From the NCBI GenBank assembly GCA_964017185.1, contig OZ024875.1, positions 42,687,486-42,751,485 of the forward strand: 64,000 nt of DNA. Direction: 5' to 3'. This DNA comes from Rugalucina vietnamica. Its lineage: Eukaryota > Mollusca > Bivalvia > Lucinida > Lucinidae. Under the pieces are notes generated by a model, which was not told the DNA's origin, ran no database searches, and worked only from the letters and a program-made list of their open reading frames with translations. Position numbers and translations under genes: made by a program. Below, piece by piece: positions 45,149 through 56,036 of this stretch (within the stretch, counting starts at the first letter, position 1; each line of letters starts with the position of its first letter).

Positions 45149-45384
45149 GAGCCAATGCATCAGAAAACCAACAATTTGCATGTGTGAAACCAACGGGGCA
45201 GATCAGCTGTGCAATAACTGCACAGCTGATCAGCGCCTTTGTTTTCGCTACACGAATAGTACAATCTCTCTTCTTCTTAAATCTGAAATTTCAAGCCACT
45301 AGCCTGTTTCTGTGACTGTACAGGCCGGTTTGTGTCAGACCTGATCGGAAACGAAATTGTTGTTTTTCTCATGCACAGGCTCAA
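45149..45384. mobile_element. Palindromic MITE, family A, copy 11
   Basis: Begins TGAGCCAATGCATCAG and ends TCATGCACAGGCTCA. Core GATCAGCTGTGCAATAACTG with its mirror. Confidence 0.85.
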
Positions 45385-45794
45385 CTGAAGAGCAAGCTGA
45401 CCTGTTCTTTCCTAGCCTGTTCTTTCCTAGCCAGGTAGCTATCCAGCGAACATAACCAAAAAAAAAAATAAAGATGAAAAGCTCAACAGACAGAATAGAG
45501 AGGCAACCCAAGATAAACCACTGTATTGCGTTGATAAAAATAAAACAAGTTTATGGCTAAGGACTGGCCGGCATGAATGGCCATAGGTGTGGACATCTAT
45601 GCATCTATCTGTTCAAAAAAAAAAAAATCATGAGGCTGGGATTCTGAATTTTCAGAAATGGATTCTCATCAAAATCCAGCTGTACTATCGTTTTGCCTCA
45701 CTGTGTTGATGATGAGGTTGTCGTCGGCAAGAGTGACTCTATAGGCTTGGTGACAATTTGGTCATTTGACCTTGAGCATCTTTGCTCCTTTGAA

Positions 45795-45960
45795 GTCTGT
45801 GTGGCAAAGATTAGTGCTTAAGCTGCTAGCTAAACAAGAAGTGTTGCGGGTTTGAGCCTGGGCTTCTCTAGTCTTTCAGTCAGAACACACTTTAAACCAT
45901 GGTCCCATCCCTGCATGACCTACGCAGTTGAGTGGGATGTTAAACATAAACACTGCCACC
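45795..45960 (+). mobile_element. SINE-like fragment, family S2
   Basis: A tRNA-like stretch (GTGGCAAAGATTAGTGCTTA, then GCGGGTTTGAGCCTGG) ends in GTGGGATGTTAAACATAAAC. Followed by a poly(C)/(CA) run at 45968-46000. Confidence 0.55.
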
Positions 45961-45969
45961 ATTTTTATT

Positions 45970-46000
<31 letters not shown>

Positions 46001-46077
46001 GGGAAGGTGCTTGTCTAAGAAGTTTTAAAATTTATATAGATCTCAAAGACTGTTAGACAGACCGACCACAGGTCCAG

Positions 46078-46298
46078 AGGTTATAAAACTTTTTTCATGC
46101 ATATCGTAACTCAGCTGAGACTGAAATTTAAACTGCTCATAAATACTGAAATAGCCCAAATACATTGAAATTTAAGGTTTAAATCACCAAAGCCTGCAAT
46201 TTATCCTGCTTAAAAATGTTAAAATGCCAACAAACATTTATGAGCAGGATAGATTTTAGTATCAGCTGAGCATGAAAAATGTTTTATAACCTTGTGGC
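46078..46298. mobile_element. Foldback MITE, family B, copy 2
   Basis: Ends GAGGTTATAAAACTTTTTTC and AAAAATGTTTTATAACCTTG. Internal TCCTGCTTAAAAATGTTAAA and its mirror ATTTATGAGCAGGA. Confidence 0.8.
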
Positions 46299-46309
46299 CA
46301 GATCTCTGG

Positions 46310-46565
46310 TAACATAATGAAAACACTTCCATGCAATACAAAGATTTTTCTGTAAGTTGTAACATTGAAATTTTTCAAATGAAATAATTTAATATTTTTC
46401 TTATATTTGCCTGAAGAAGAAAAATGATTTTTTGCACACGCACAAGTTAGAACTGCCTTGCCTCTTCTAACGAGTTCCTACAAACTGTTTTTGAAGCAAA
46501 AATAAGAAAACTGTATAAATACACTCCAGTTATACCTTAGTGTGTGTGTGCGGGTGGATGGGGGG
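46310..46565. mobile_element. MITE, family C, copy 4 (diverged)
   Basis: Starts 'aatgaaaacacttccatgca'. The core GCACACGCACAAGTTAGAAC / GCCTCTTCTAACGAGTTCCT is worn, and the end is replaced by a GTGTGTGTGCGGG stretch. Confidence 0.55.
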
Positions 46566-46954
46566 CATAAGGGGAATTTTACATCACATTCTAGGAAGGC
46601 ATTCCAGGTTGGTTTGTACCATGATTAACTATCTTATAGGTCTAAAATAAACAACAGATGTATTCCTTTTTATGTCATAATAATAAAATATAAATACAGA
46701 AATCTCATTTAATAATATCAAAAGTATAAAAAAATTGAAAACAATACCATTACAACTTGTAAGACTACAAGCAAATTCATTTTTGGTTTGTTTTTATATT
46801 TAATTCATTGTGTGGTATCATTACATAACAATAGAATAACCAACATACACATGCAATATTATAGAAAAAAAAAAAGACAAACAGCTGTAGTATAGTGCAG
46901 CTATTCCCCCAGTGTGCTTCTATAATTAAATTTGAAGCACCCAGAAAGAATACA

Positions 46955-47138
46955 AACAACATGCATATGTGAAAACAAAGGTGTACTTTAACTTTTGCTT
47001 TCTCCCTACGGATACCATGATACGTCTTATTTATAAAGCTGAAATTTCAAGCTTCTAACTATTTTCTGCTGTTGCATAGTCTGGTTTGCGTCGGACCTGT
47101 TCAGAAACACAGATTAAGTTCTCATGCAAAGGTTCAAA
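46955..47138. mobile_element. Palindromic MITE, family A, copy 12 (fragment)
   Basis: Contains GCATATGTGAAAACAAAGGT, TTTCAAGCTTCTAACTATTT and GTCTGGTTTGCGTCGGACCT. The central palindrome is lost. Confidence 0.6.
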
Positions 47139-47382
47139 TTTCTCATGTATTTCAAAATACAGAAATCAACAGGCTATCATGAGCCTTTGAGGGTCTCAAT
47201 GGGGTACCTCTGAAATCAGTAAATGGTAAAATTTTGGCCAAAAATCGCTAATCATGAATGAGGTAGAGTACTCAGCTATCACAGGTTAGCACTGAAGCTA
47301 TATCTGACGTAAAACACACAGCAGTTGCTGTGAGTCCCATGAAATTGGATCATTTTCATACTCCATGCCATTAAAAATGTGC

Positions 47383-47560
47383 CGCACCATTAGATAATCA
47401 ACATTTTGCATATGCATAAACAAAGACACAGATCAGTTTTGCAGAAAATATGACTGATCAGCGCCTTTGTTTTTGCTACACTGCAACTTCAAGCCTTATA
47501 ACCATCTTTGATTTTTGTCAGATCAGGTCTGACAAAAGTCAAAGATGGCTTTAGGATTTG
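47383..47560. mobile_element. Palindromic MITE, family A, copy 13 (rearranged)
   Basis: Contains GCCGCACCATTAGATAATC, GATCAGCGCCTTTGTTTTTG and a local inverted pair around AAAGATGGCTTTAGGATTTG / CTTATAACCATCTTTGATTT. Confidence 0.6.
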
Positions 47561-47848
47561 AAGTTACGGCGACCCAAAAAGCAGCTGCAGGGTGCAAAAT
47601 AACTCATCCAGCCTTTGCATTTAGCTATTATTTCCCATCAGTAACCACTGATATTTGCTGGGCATTACAAACAACAGTTGAGTCCCCTGAAGTTGCAAAG
47701 CACACGGACTTGTGCATAAAGTAGTTTTGTATTTTTGGACATGTGCATGATGGTTTACAGTCGTTTGTGAGAAAGATTTTTTCAATAAAGTTTATTGTCT
47801 AAAGCAAAGATGTAACTTTGAACAGATGGAGAAAATACATACGCTATG

Positions 47849-47850
<2 letters not shown>

Positions 47851-47889
<39 letters not shown>
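47851..47889. repeat. Poly(T) tract
   Basis: A run of about 39 T followed by GTGGTGGTGGGGGGAGGGG. It could be the reverse-strand tail of a retroposed sequence, but no body is identified. Confidence 0.85.
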
Positions 47890-47891
<2 letters not shown>

Positions 47892-48053
47892 GTGGTGGTG
47901 GGGGGAGGGGGTATTTGTATGTAATGGTGTTCTTGCAAAAAAAAGATACCAGTACTTTATTTTAATCAGAAGGGCTTATATTATTATCTAAATGCCGTAA
48001 ATGGTCACAGTGCCCTAGTCCATGGGGCAGAATCATATATGTCAGGCACAGAC

Positions 48054-48735
48054 AGAGGTTATTAAACTTTTTTCCGCTCAACTCCTAAAGCTGAAACTGA
48101 AATTTCAGCTGCTTATAAATATTTATACACCACAACCTCTTAATTACACTACTGTTGGTCCAAGCAAATTTCCGTGCAGGCACTATTAGCTATCCAATGC
48201 ATGTTATAACAAGAGTAAAATGTATAGAGATACAGCAAAAATATACTGTAAAATGAGCCGCCACATGGGAAAAACAACAATCTGCCTAGGCGAAAACAAA
48301 GGCGCAGATCAGCTTTGCGGTAACCGTGAAGCTGATCAGCGCCTTTGTTTTCGCTACTCGGATAGCACAATTCCTCCTCAACTCCAAAATTTCAAGCTTC
48401 TAGCTCTTTTCTGTGACTGTACAGGTCGATTTGTGTCGGACCTGTGCGGAAACCACATTGTTGGTTTTCCCACCAGGCGGCTCATATAATGTAAAATGAC
48501 CCTGTGGGGTCAGCAATGATAAGTGTTTACTGTTATATCAAAACCATGCTGTAACAAACTGTGTTATAAAGAGGTCCTGGCGCATAGCCAAAATCATTGG
48601 ATTTTTTCACTTCAATATCGGACACCAAGCCAAATATTAATCTTGCTACTTGCATAATGCATTCTAACATTTATGAGCAAAATAAATTTTAAGCTCAGCT
48701 GAGTTGAGCATAAAAAGTTTTTATAACCTCTGGGC
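48054..48735. mobile_element. Foldback MITE, family B, copy 3, interrupted
   Basis: Left part 48054-48117 (GAGGTTATTAAACTTTTTTC...) and right part 48668-48735 (...AAAAGTTTTTATAACCTC) are separated by about 550 bp that include family A copy 14. The copy has been invaded after insertion. Confidence 0.7.
48255..48485. mobile_element. Palindromic MITE, family A, copy 14 (well preserved)
   Basis: TGAGCCGCCACATGGG ... CCACCAGGCGGCTCA. Core GATCAGCTTTGCGGTAACCG with mirror GTGAAGCTGATCAGCGCC. The best preserved copy next to 1998-2234. Confidence 0.88.
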
Positions 48736-48872
48736 CTCAGAATGTTTGTTTTGACATTGATGGTTTTCCTAAAAAACATACGAGTAAGATAAAGTTTGTT
48801 TTGAAAAGGAAAAACAAAACACTCATGCTTAACTACCCTCTAGGGCTATGAAATGAGATCTGAGTTTTTTAC

Positions 48873-49793
48873 TTAATATTCTCCAAAGTTTATATGACCA
48901 GTGGCCTTAGCGTGGTCTTGAGCAGCAGCTTGTCCTGTCAATGCTTTCTGACACACAAGACAACGCAACGAGAACTTGGCCACATCAGTATACTGACGAC
49001 TGGCTTTAGCTTCATTGGCCAGTTCCATAGCTTGTGCCAAGATTGCAGCATTCTGGGTTGAGAATATTGTTGTCACGTTACCACCTGGAACTAGAGGCTC
49101 TAATACTAATGGATCATAGTGAATACCGTCATAAATAATTAGAACCCGTTTTGAGTAGAACTGGTCCTCCCCAAATCTGTCTATTCTGCCACTCTGTGTA
49201 TCTACGACATCAATTTCAACATTGTAATACTTTGAGAGAATTGAAATTTCTATAGCACCACCCCAAGATTCCTCATTCATAATCCATTTACAATAATCAC
49301 TATTTGATTTACCAAGAAAAGCTGCATTGAAAGTCTCTGTATCACTCATCACTACGCCAGCAATCAATTCCCTCATCTGTCCGGCACTTGATAACTCCAC
49401 TTTGCCGTCATTCATAACACAATCAATACTCGTAAACAAACAAGAATTATTGGCCGGAACCACTTTTCTCATCAATATACCCTCACACTGACTGATCTGC
49501 TTTCTCAAGTCATCGTCTAATTTTTCCTGTTTCTTCTGCCGCAGGGAAGCATCCTCTTCAACCACTAAAGTATCCCCAGATCTGAACGGTAACGCCGACA
49601 ATGCGGTATCTTCACCACTAATATCCACAACCTTTGGTGGATATCCTTGTCTGATCTTTATACATTCCCGTGGTATTTTGGTGTTCTGTGAAATGAGGTC
49701 TTTGAGTTTACCAACTGTTGAGCTGAGTGTCAGGCCTTGCAGGACATATCTTCCCGACTTTGTTGTACATCCAAGATTCAGGGACTGGGACAT
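48873..49793 (-). CDS. YOD1: Ubiquitin thioesterase OTU1 (YOD1), OTU deubiquitinase
   Basis: One uninterrupted 306-codon frame from the ATG at 49793 (MSQSLNLGC). Residues about 5-80 form the N-terminal UBX-like domain (YVLQGLTL...GYPPKVVDIS...SGDTLVVEED), which in relatives binds p97/VCP. Residues about 108-235 are the OTU protease domain with nucleophile Cys118 (NSCLFTS), His225 (YDGIHYDPL) and the signature WGGAIEISILSKYYNVEI. Residues 278-300 are a C2H2 finger (CLVCQ...HAKATGH). The family trims ubiquitin chains from p97 substrates during ER-associated degradation. The residue equivalent to the active-site Asp157 of human YOD1 is Asn115 here (PANNSCLF instead of PADNSCLF). The rest is highly conserved and the frame is intact, so I take it as a real gene and not a retrocopy, although its single coding exon leaves that option open. 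Confidence 0.92.
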   Translation of the reverse strand: MSQSLNLGCTTKSGRYVLQGLTLSSTVGKLKDLISQNTKIPRECIKIRQGYPPKVVDISGEDTALSALPFRSGDTLVVEEDASLRQKKQEKLDDDLRKQISQCEGILMRKVVPANNSCLFTSIDCVMNDGKVELSSAGQMRELIAGVVMSDTETFNAAFLGKSNSDYCKWIMNEESWGGAIEISILSKYYNVEIDVVDTQSGRIDRFGEDQFYSKRVLIIYDGIHYDPLVLEPLVPGGNVTTIFSTQNAAILAQAMELANEAKASRQYTDVAKFSLRCLVCQKALTGQAAAQDHAKATGHINFGEY

Positions 49794-49827
49794 CACTCTC
49801 TTGAAAAATAAAAAATAAATGATTGAG

Positions 49828-50000
49828 CATTAGCATGAGAAAGCCAACAATCCGGTTTTCAGACCATGTCTGACACAAACTGCAGTAGGCTGCGCAGCTA
49901 CAGAAAAAAAAATAGAAATTTCAGATTTAGTAAGAAGAGGCAATGTAATATTTACAGAACGTAAACAAATTTAAGACACTGATCAGCTGTGCAAATTTTC
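49828..50000. mobile_element. Palindromic MITE, family A, copy 15 (truncated)
   Basis: Begins TGAGCATTAGCATGAGAAAG and stops in the core near 'actgatcagctgtgcaaat'. It lies 35 bp upstream of the YOD1 start codon, so it is probably within the 5' untranslated region or proximal promoter. Confidence 0.7.
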
Positions 50001-50064
50001 AACATCTTAATTGACTGATATTGGAAGAAGCCCTGGGTATTTCTGAACATTTTGTAGCAGACTG

Positions 50065-50535
50065 GCAGTGTTACCTGAGTCTGTCGTATGACAGTCGCGA
50101 GACATTCATGAGAGTGTCTCACTACGTTACCACGAATGTAGCTTTATTTTCATTCGTACGACAGTCATGAGGCATTCGTGAGAGTGTCTCATGACATTGG
50201 TACGAATGTCACTTAGTTTTATTTTCTTGCCAGATAGCCGCAAGGTGTTCGCATGTTTTCTCAAGACTGTCACGTGACTGTCGTATGACATTCGTACAAG
50301 TGTCGCGAAAATTTCGCACTGTAAATTTGCCAATATTTCGTGGCGACAGGTTCGTGACACTTGCACAAAAATTTGCATTAATTTTTTAAACACGTTTAAA
50401 ACCTTTGCAACCAGTTTAAGACTCGTTCGTGACACATGAAAATTCTCATGACACTCGCATGAATGTCATGCGAAAGTCCACGACTAAATTTGCAAATCAG
50501 TTGTGACAAATTTGCATGCCAGTGAGATACTTGAT
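50065..50535. mobile_element. TCGCGAC-rich foldback element, family F, copy 2
   Basis: Shares 'tcgtatgacagtcgcgagac', 'aatgtcacttagttttattt', 'gtgtcgcgaaaatttcgca' and the end CATGCCAGTGAGATA with the copy in Apollo intron 1. Many CpG words have decayed to TpG or CpA, as expected of an older, methylated copy. Confidence 0.75.
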
Positions 50536-50689
50536 TTAAAAAAGTCTTGCAATATTGGCGATGGAGCGGACTGGTGCAGTAGGAAGTAGGACTGGTCCCA
50601 GGTTTGCTCTTCAGCCGGGGTGACGTTCCTTGTGGTCTTGAGGTAACGGTCAGAAATTCATCGCGTCAGTGCACCAACAGGAAAAAAAT

Positions 50690-50785
50690 TCTCCCATTGA
50701 TAGTAATGACAACGGTATGAGACGAAATGTTGTGACGTCACAGCGTTGGTTGCTATTGGAAATTATCAAAACAATATGGCGTCGC
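50690..50785. promoter_or_regulatory. Candidate YOD1 (or bidirectional) promoter
   Basis: A perfect CRE TGACGTCA at 50733-50740, an inverted CCAAT box at 50755-50759 (reads CCAATAG on the minus strand) and a YY1-like AATATGGCGTC at 50773-50783 on the plus strand, within 50 bp. It lies 0.9 kb upstream of YOD1. The YY1 motif points away from YOD1, which suggests divergent transcription. No splice donor that would link it to YOD1 is evident. Confidence 0.4.
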
Positions 50786-51344
50786 TATGAAAACAGACCA
50801 TATATTTGCATTATCGTGTAATGAAAAATGATGAAAAAAAGACACAATAGTTCATTTTCTCATATTTTCCCTTCATAATTACAATCATTACATAGAAATA
50901 TGGTATTCCTTGCATTGTGAACTTGATCTTTTACCAAAGTAACTACAATTTTAAACAAAACAAATAATAATTCAAGCTAGGTTGGTGGTTGGTAATTCTT
51001 ATGATGTAGCGGTATTTCCATTGTATTTTTGCACTAGATGTTTGTTTTGAAAATAAATCTAAGAACCAAATTGAAAAAGTTCATTATATATAATACAAAA
51101 TTCATTAATTTTTATTTTTTCATTGCAGATATATGAGAAGAAAGAAGACATCGCCAGGTGTCTGTGTTGTTGTTGTTGTTTCTTTTATTAAATTGTACCC
51201 CTGCATGGGCCTTCGAAGATCTATTCTTACTTTACTCCCAATCAACTCATCAAAAAGTTAAGAATCTTTCTCTAAAACTTTCAATCCCTGTGTGAAAAGA
51301 AATAGAATATGGTTGTTGCTGATCCCAGTAAGACATACCGAAAA
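50786..51344. other. Intergenic, one exon-like stretch
   Basis: AT-rich. At 51129-51156 a short exon-like piece (acceptor TTTTTTCATTGCAG, then ATATATGAGAAGAAAGAAG, donor-like GGTGTC) precedes the minisatellite. No protein match, so not called. Confidence 0.3.
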
Positions 51345-53191
51345 AAATAATAGAAGAGACCGACAAATTCTAGGTGTAAATAATTGAAGCCATGGAATTT
51401 TCTATCAAGTCAATGAAACTAAACCGTCTTTTCTGGTTAGTAAGAGAGACTGACATATTCAAGGTGTAAATAAATGAAGCCGGTGAACATCCTATCTAGT
51501 CAATCAAACTTAGGCGACTCTTCTTGTTAGTAAGAGAGAACGACATATTCTAGGTATGAATAATTGAAGTCGATGAACATTCTTTCTGGTCAATTAAACT
51601 AAACCGACTCTTCTGGTTGGTAAGAGATACCAATATTGTATATGTAAATAATTGAAGCCGGTAAATTTCTATCTGGTCAATCAAACTAAACCGTCTTTTC
51701 TGGTAAGTAAGAGACACCAACATATTCTAGGTATGAATAATTGAATCTGATGAATATTCTTACTGGTCAATTAAACTAAAGTATCTCTCCTGGTTAGAAA
51801 GAGAGACAATATATTCAAGTTCTAAATAATTGATGCCGATGAAGAAACTAAACCGCCTTTTCTGGTTAGGAAGAGAGACAATCTATATTCAAGTTCTAAA
51901 TAATTGATGCCGATGAAGAGTCTATCTGGTCAATCAAACTAAACTGCCTTTTCTGGTTAGGAAGAGAGACCGATATATTCAAGTTCTAAATAATTGATGC
52001 CGATGAAGAGTCTATCTGGTCAATCAAACTAAACCGCCTTTTCTGGTTAGGAAGAGAGACCGATATATTCAAGTTCTAAATAATTGATGCCAATGAAGAG
52101 TCTATCTGGTCAATCAAACTAAACCGCCTTTTTCTGGTTAGGAAGAGAGACCGATATATTCAAGTTCTAAATAATTGATGCCGATGAAGAGTCTATCTGG
52201 TCAATCAAACTAAACCGTCTTTTCTGGTTAGGAAGAGAGACCGATATATTCAAGTTCTAAATAATTGATGCCGATGAAGAGTCTATCTGGTCAATCAAAC
52301 TAAACCGTCTTTTCTGGTTAGGAAGAGAGACCGATATATTCAAGTTCTAAATAATTGATGCCGATGAAGAGTCTATCTGGTCAATCAAACTAAACCGCCT
52401 TTTCTGGTTAGGAAGAGAGACCAACATATTCAAATTCTAAATAATTAAATCTGATGACCAGTCTATCCGGTCAATCAAACTAAACCGTCTTTTCTGGTTA
52501 GGAAGAGAGACCGACATATTCAAGTTCTAAAAAATTGATGCCGATGAAGAGTCTATGTGGTCAATCAAACTAAACCGCCTTTTCTGGTTAGTAAGAGAGA
52601 CCGACATATTCAAGTTCTAAATAATTGAAGCTGATGACCAGTCTATCTGGTCAATCAAACTAAACCCTCTTTTCTGGTTAGGAAGAGAGACAGACATATT
52701 CTATTTGTAAATAATTGAAGCTGATGAACAGTCTATCTGGTCAATCAAACTAAACCGTCTTTTCTGGTTAGTAAGAGAGACCGACATATTCTAGTTCTAA
52801 ATAATTGATGCCGATTAAAAGTCTATCTGGTCAATCAAACTAAACCGCCTTTTCTGGTTAGTAAGAGAGACCGACATATTCTAGTTCTAAAAAATTGATG
52901 CCGAGGAAGAGTCTGTGTGGTCAATCAAACTAAACCGCCTTTTCTGGTTAGGAAGAGAGACTGACATATTCAAGTTCTAAATCATTGAAGCTGATGACCA
53001 GTCTATCTGGTCAATCAAACTAAACTTTTTTTTCTGTTTAGGAAGAGAGACCTACATATTCTATGTGTAAATAATTGGTCAATCTATCTGGTCAATCAAA
53101 CTAAATTCTGGTTAGTAAGAGAGTCTCCGACATATTCTAGTTCTAAATAATTGATGCCGATGAAGAGTCTATCTGGTCAATCAAACTAAAC
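51345..53191. repeat. 90-bp minisatellite, about 20 units
   Basis: Unit phrases: CTATCTGGTCAATCAAACTA, AACCGCCTTTTCTGGTTAGG, AAGAGAGACCGATATATTCA, AGTTCTAAATAATTGATGCC, GATGAAGAGT. Steps are 90 bp (for example 52191 to 52281). The outer units are diverged and the middle ones (about 51890-52400) nearly identical, the usual sign of unequal exchange. The array resumes at 55109 after a hAT-like insertion. No open frame or promoter is evident. Confidence 0.92.
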
Positions 53192-55108
53192 CAGAGATGG
53201 GGTCAATTACTTTTGAAAGTAATGAATTACATTACCATTACATTGCATTTTCTTCATTACCATTACCATTACCATTACACCCTTTTTAGAAAAGTAATCA
53301 TTACCATTACCATTACATTGGAAATGTAATCATTACCATTACACATTACTTTTTGTCCCGATATGACCGACTTGTCCCAATATGGCGGATTTGAACAAAG
53401 TTCACTTTGGACTAAACATACAATTACAAGTGCCTCACATTATTAAAACATGGTGTTAAATTTCTATACTGATACCTTACCAAAAATGAGTGTACTGGAC
53501 AAATTCTCCCTCAGACATTTGCCCCAATTTGAAAAAGGATGTTTGCGGATATCTGCCGCACACCAACTTAGGAGAAGGTTAGACATATTAAAACAAGACT
53601 GTCTGCAACTGCTTCTTTGTGCAACAAATAAAAAAGTTAGATTTGTAAAATCTGTTTATAGAGGAATATCTTAATTCTTTTGAAATTCTTTTTCTTTATT
53701 CATGTAAGCTGACTATCAAATAAGAAAGGACTGTTTCACAAAAACAAATTATCACTGGATGAAGTTGTTTAATGTGTTTAATATGATGTTTTGCTTTGAG
53801 TTAAAATCAATTTTCATTTTTATTAAAGTTAACTTTCATGTTCTTGTATGCACAGCTAACTTGTTTTATGTTTTTGCAAGATTGAAATTGAAGCCCCTTG
53901 TGACTTTATAGACTGATTCATGTGTGCATCTGTCAAACAATGTATCAGGGTAGTCTTTAATTTGAGTTAATCTTGAGGAACTGTTTTCACACTTTGCAAA
54001 CTCTTTTGTTCTACTTTGTCACCTTTTGTAACAACAGAGTAGATTATTAAGGTTGATTTAGATAGATTGCTTTAGAATTGAATTGTACCATAGTGAACAA
54101 TAATAAAAAAATATTACCTTCTGGGAATATGGGCCACAACGTGACAAAATGTACCTTCGGACAATTATTTGAGTATTAGAAAAACAAAGTTACGCTGAAT
54201 GTCTGATGTTTCTAGAGTCTGTTACTCTTTATTTGACCCGATTATTTCATTTATTTTGTGAGTTATGACCAATTTACTGTATGAACCCTACAGACGTCAT
54301 TGTCCTGAAAAATGACGTCAAAGTTGCGTAATGCATTTCTGCATGTTAGCAGAACTTACAAAACTCGATGCATTTGCTTAAAGCTGTTTAAGCACTGGTC
54401 AGAACCTATTGCTAAGATAGAAGCACACTATCCTAACCGGCAATCTGTCGTAATTATTTTGTGTATTTTTATGATGATGCGGTTGCTATGGTTACCATTT
54501 AACGATACATATAGGGAAATTATGTGTATTATGGGCTAAAACAAGGGCAGATAACTCAAAATATTGACAATAGATATGTTTTAAAACTCGTTCATTTGGT
54601 AGCCCAGTGTTCAAAGATTACAAATACAGTGTTATTTCTGAAACGTATATTACATCATTTTCCCCGCTTTTTTCTGCTTTCTACTAATAATGTCAGAATG
54701 TCCGAAGGTACATTTTGTCGCGTTGAGGTTCATATAGGATCTTTAAATCCTTAATCAACAATAATATTGTTTTTCATCAACATCATCATCACAACTGTTG
54801 TTCTCTTTGTTTCTAACATTATATAAATTTACAACTTGGTGAAGAAAATGTATTTGGTTATTCATTTGCTGTTGAACCTAATGCACAGAATGTGAAGTTG
54901 TAGAAGCTGTATAATTTTTGATATACAAAGTAATGATAATGTAATGAGAAGTAATGGTGGCATTACAGGCATTTTTTCAATTGTAATTCATTAAATTACC
55001 ATTACTTGTAATGATAAAATCCTTCATTACACATTACTTTTCATTACTTTGAAATTTGTAATGCATTACAATGCATTACCATTACACATTACCATTACCC
55101 CATCTCTG
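53192..55108. mobile_element. Non-autonomous hAT-like transposon, 1917 bp, inside the minisatellite
   Basis: Ends CAGAGATGGGGTCAATTAC and CATTACCCCATCTCTG are inverted and flanked by an exact 8-bp duplication AACTAAAC (53184-53191 and 55109-55116), the hallmark of hAT elements. The subterminal zones are dense in ATTACCATTACC / GTAATGGTAATG words, likely transposase-binding repeats. No transposase is encoded; a 74-codon frame at 53450-53674 has no recognisable motif. Confidence 0.92.
54131..54740. mobile_element. Inverted-repeat element nested in the hAT-like transposon
   Basis: GACAAAATGTACCTTCGGAC at about 54139 and its reverse complement GTCCGAAGGTACATTTTGTC at about 54700 are terminal inverted repeats of roughly 35 bp. 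The interior has CRE-like TGACGTCA at 54313 and no transposase. Flanking words ATATG / CATAT may belong to the ends or be the target. Confidence 0.7.
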
Positions 55109-55216
55109 AACTAAACCGTCTTTTCTGGTTAGTAAGAGAGACCGACATATTCTAGGTATGAAAATTTGAAGCCGATGAACATTCTATCTGGTTATTCAAA
55201 CTAAACCATCTCTGCT
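55109..55216. repeat. Minisatellite remainder after the hAT-like insertion
   Basis: A little over one 90-bp unit (AACTAAACCGTCTTTTCTGG and on), continuing the array from 53191. It ends where the next TIR element begins. Confidence 0.85.
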
Positions 55217-55647
55217 GGTAATTATTCGCCACCTTTGGAAAACTCCATAAACTGGAAAACTTTGTGTTACTGATCGTTCCAAGGCGATACTTCTGTGGTG
55301 GTTCTTTTTGTTTTATGTCTTGGTGTTTAAAATTTTTTGTGCTGTTGGCGCCTTATGTATGTTTTCATATTTTTAATTAAGTTAAGGTAACTGAGTGGGC
55401 ACCTATTGGGAAAATAGCTGCTCATTCGGCTTACGATATGTTTAATGGTATAAGTGCCTGATTGTTAGTTTGGTTTTTTCCCACCTCAGTTTTTGGAGTG
55501 GGAATCTCTTTCTGATTGCGCCTTTTCCTGATCTTTGCCTGCTTGTACCTTTCCATAGCCTTCCATGTATTTTCATGTTTGCAAGAAAAATTATCCTGCC
55601 TTTTCTGTTCAACATATATTCATGATTTAGGTGTCATTTGATCCCCC

Positions 55648-55681
<34 letters not shown>

Positions 55682-56036
55682 CAAAAAAAAACAAACAAAA
55701 CACTTTCCCATTGACGCCAAATGTCCATAACAAAAATCACAAGTTTAAAATAAATTGTAGCTTTAAAATGTATGCATGGGATTAGATCTAAATTAAAACT
55801 TCATGTGTACACAATCATAATGTTTCTGTCATAATCCTGTATGTTTTGGATTGAATGCAGATTAAATTTTGAATCTTTGAATCTTTGTGTATCTTGTTTA
55901 TTGCTTTATCAATTTACCTGTCAATGACACCAAAAACATGAAAATATGTTCACCAGGAGAAGAAGAATATTTTTTCTTGCAAACATGAAAATACATGGAC
56001 GTCTCTGGAGTGTTTCGAAGGTGGTGAATAATTATG
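55217..56036. mobile_element. TA-flanked TIR element, about 820 bp
   Basis: Ends ATTATTCGCCACCTTTGGAA and TTCGAAGGTGGTGAATAAT are inverted, each next to TA. A second inverted pair lies inside (CCATGTATTTTCATGTTTGC at 55563; GCAAACATGAAAATACATGG at 55978). A poly(C) run of about 33 bases lies at 55647-55680. No transposase. Confidence 0.8.

Noticed and set aside
51345-53191. CRISPR-like array
   Set aside because: Unit and 'spacer' are both repeated every 90 bp, so this is a plain minisatellite. The host is eukaryotic.
53450-53674. hAT transposase fragment
   Set aside because: The 74-codon frame shows no dimerisation or catalytic motif that I recognise; left unnamed.
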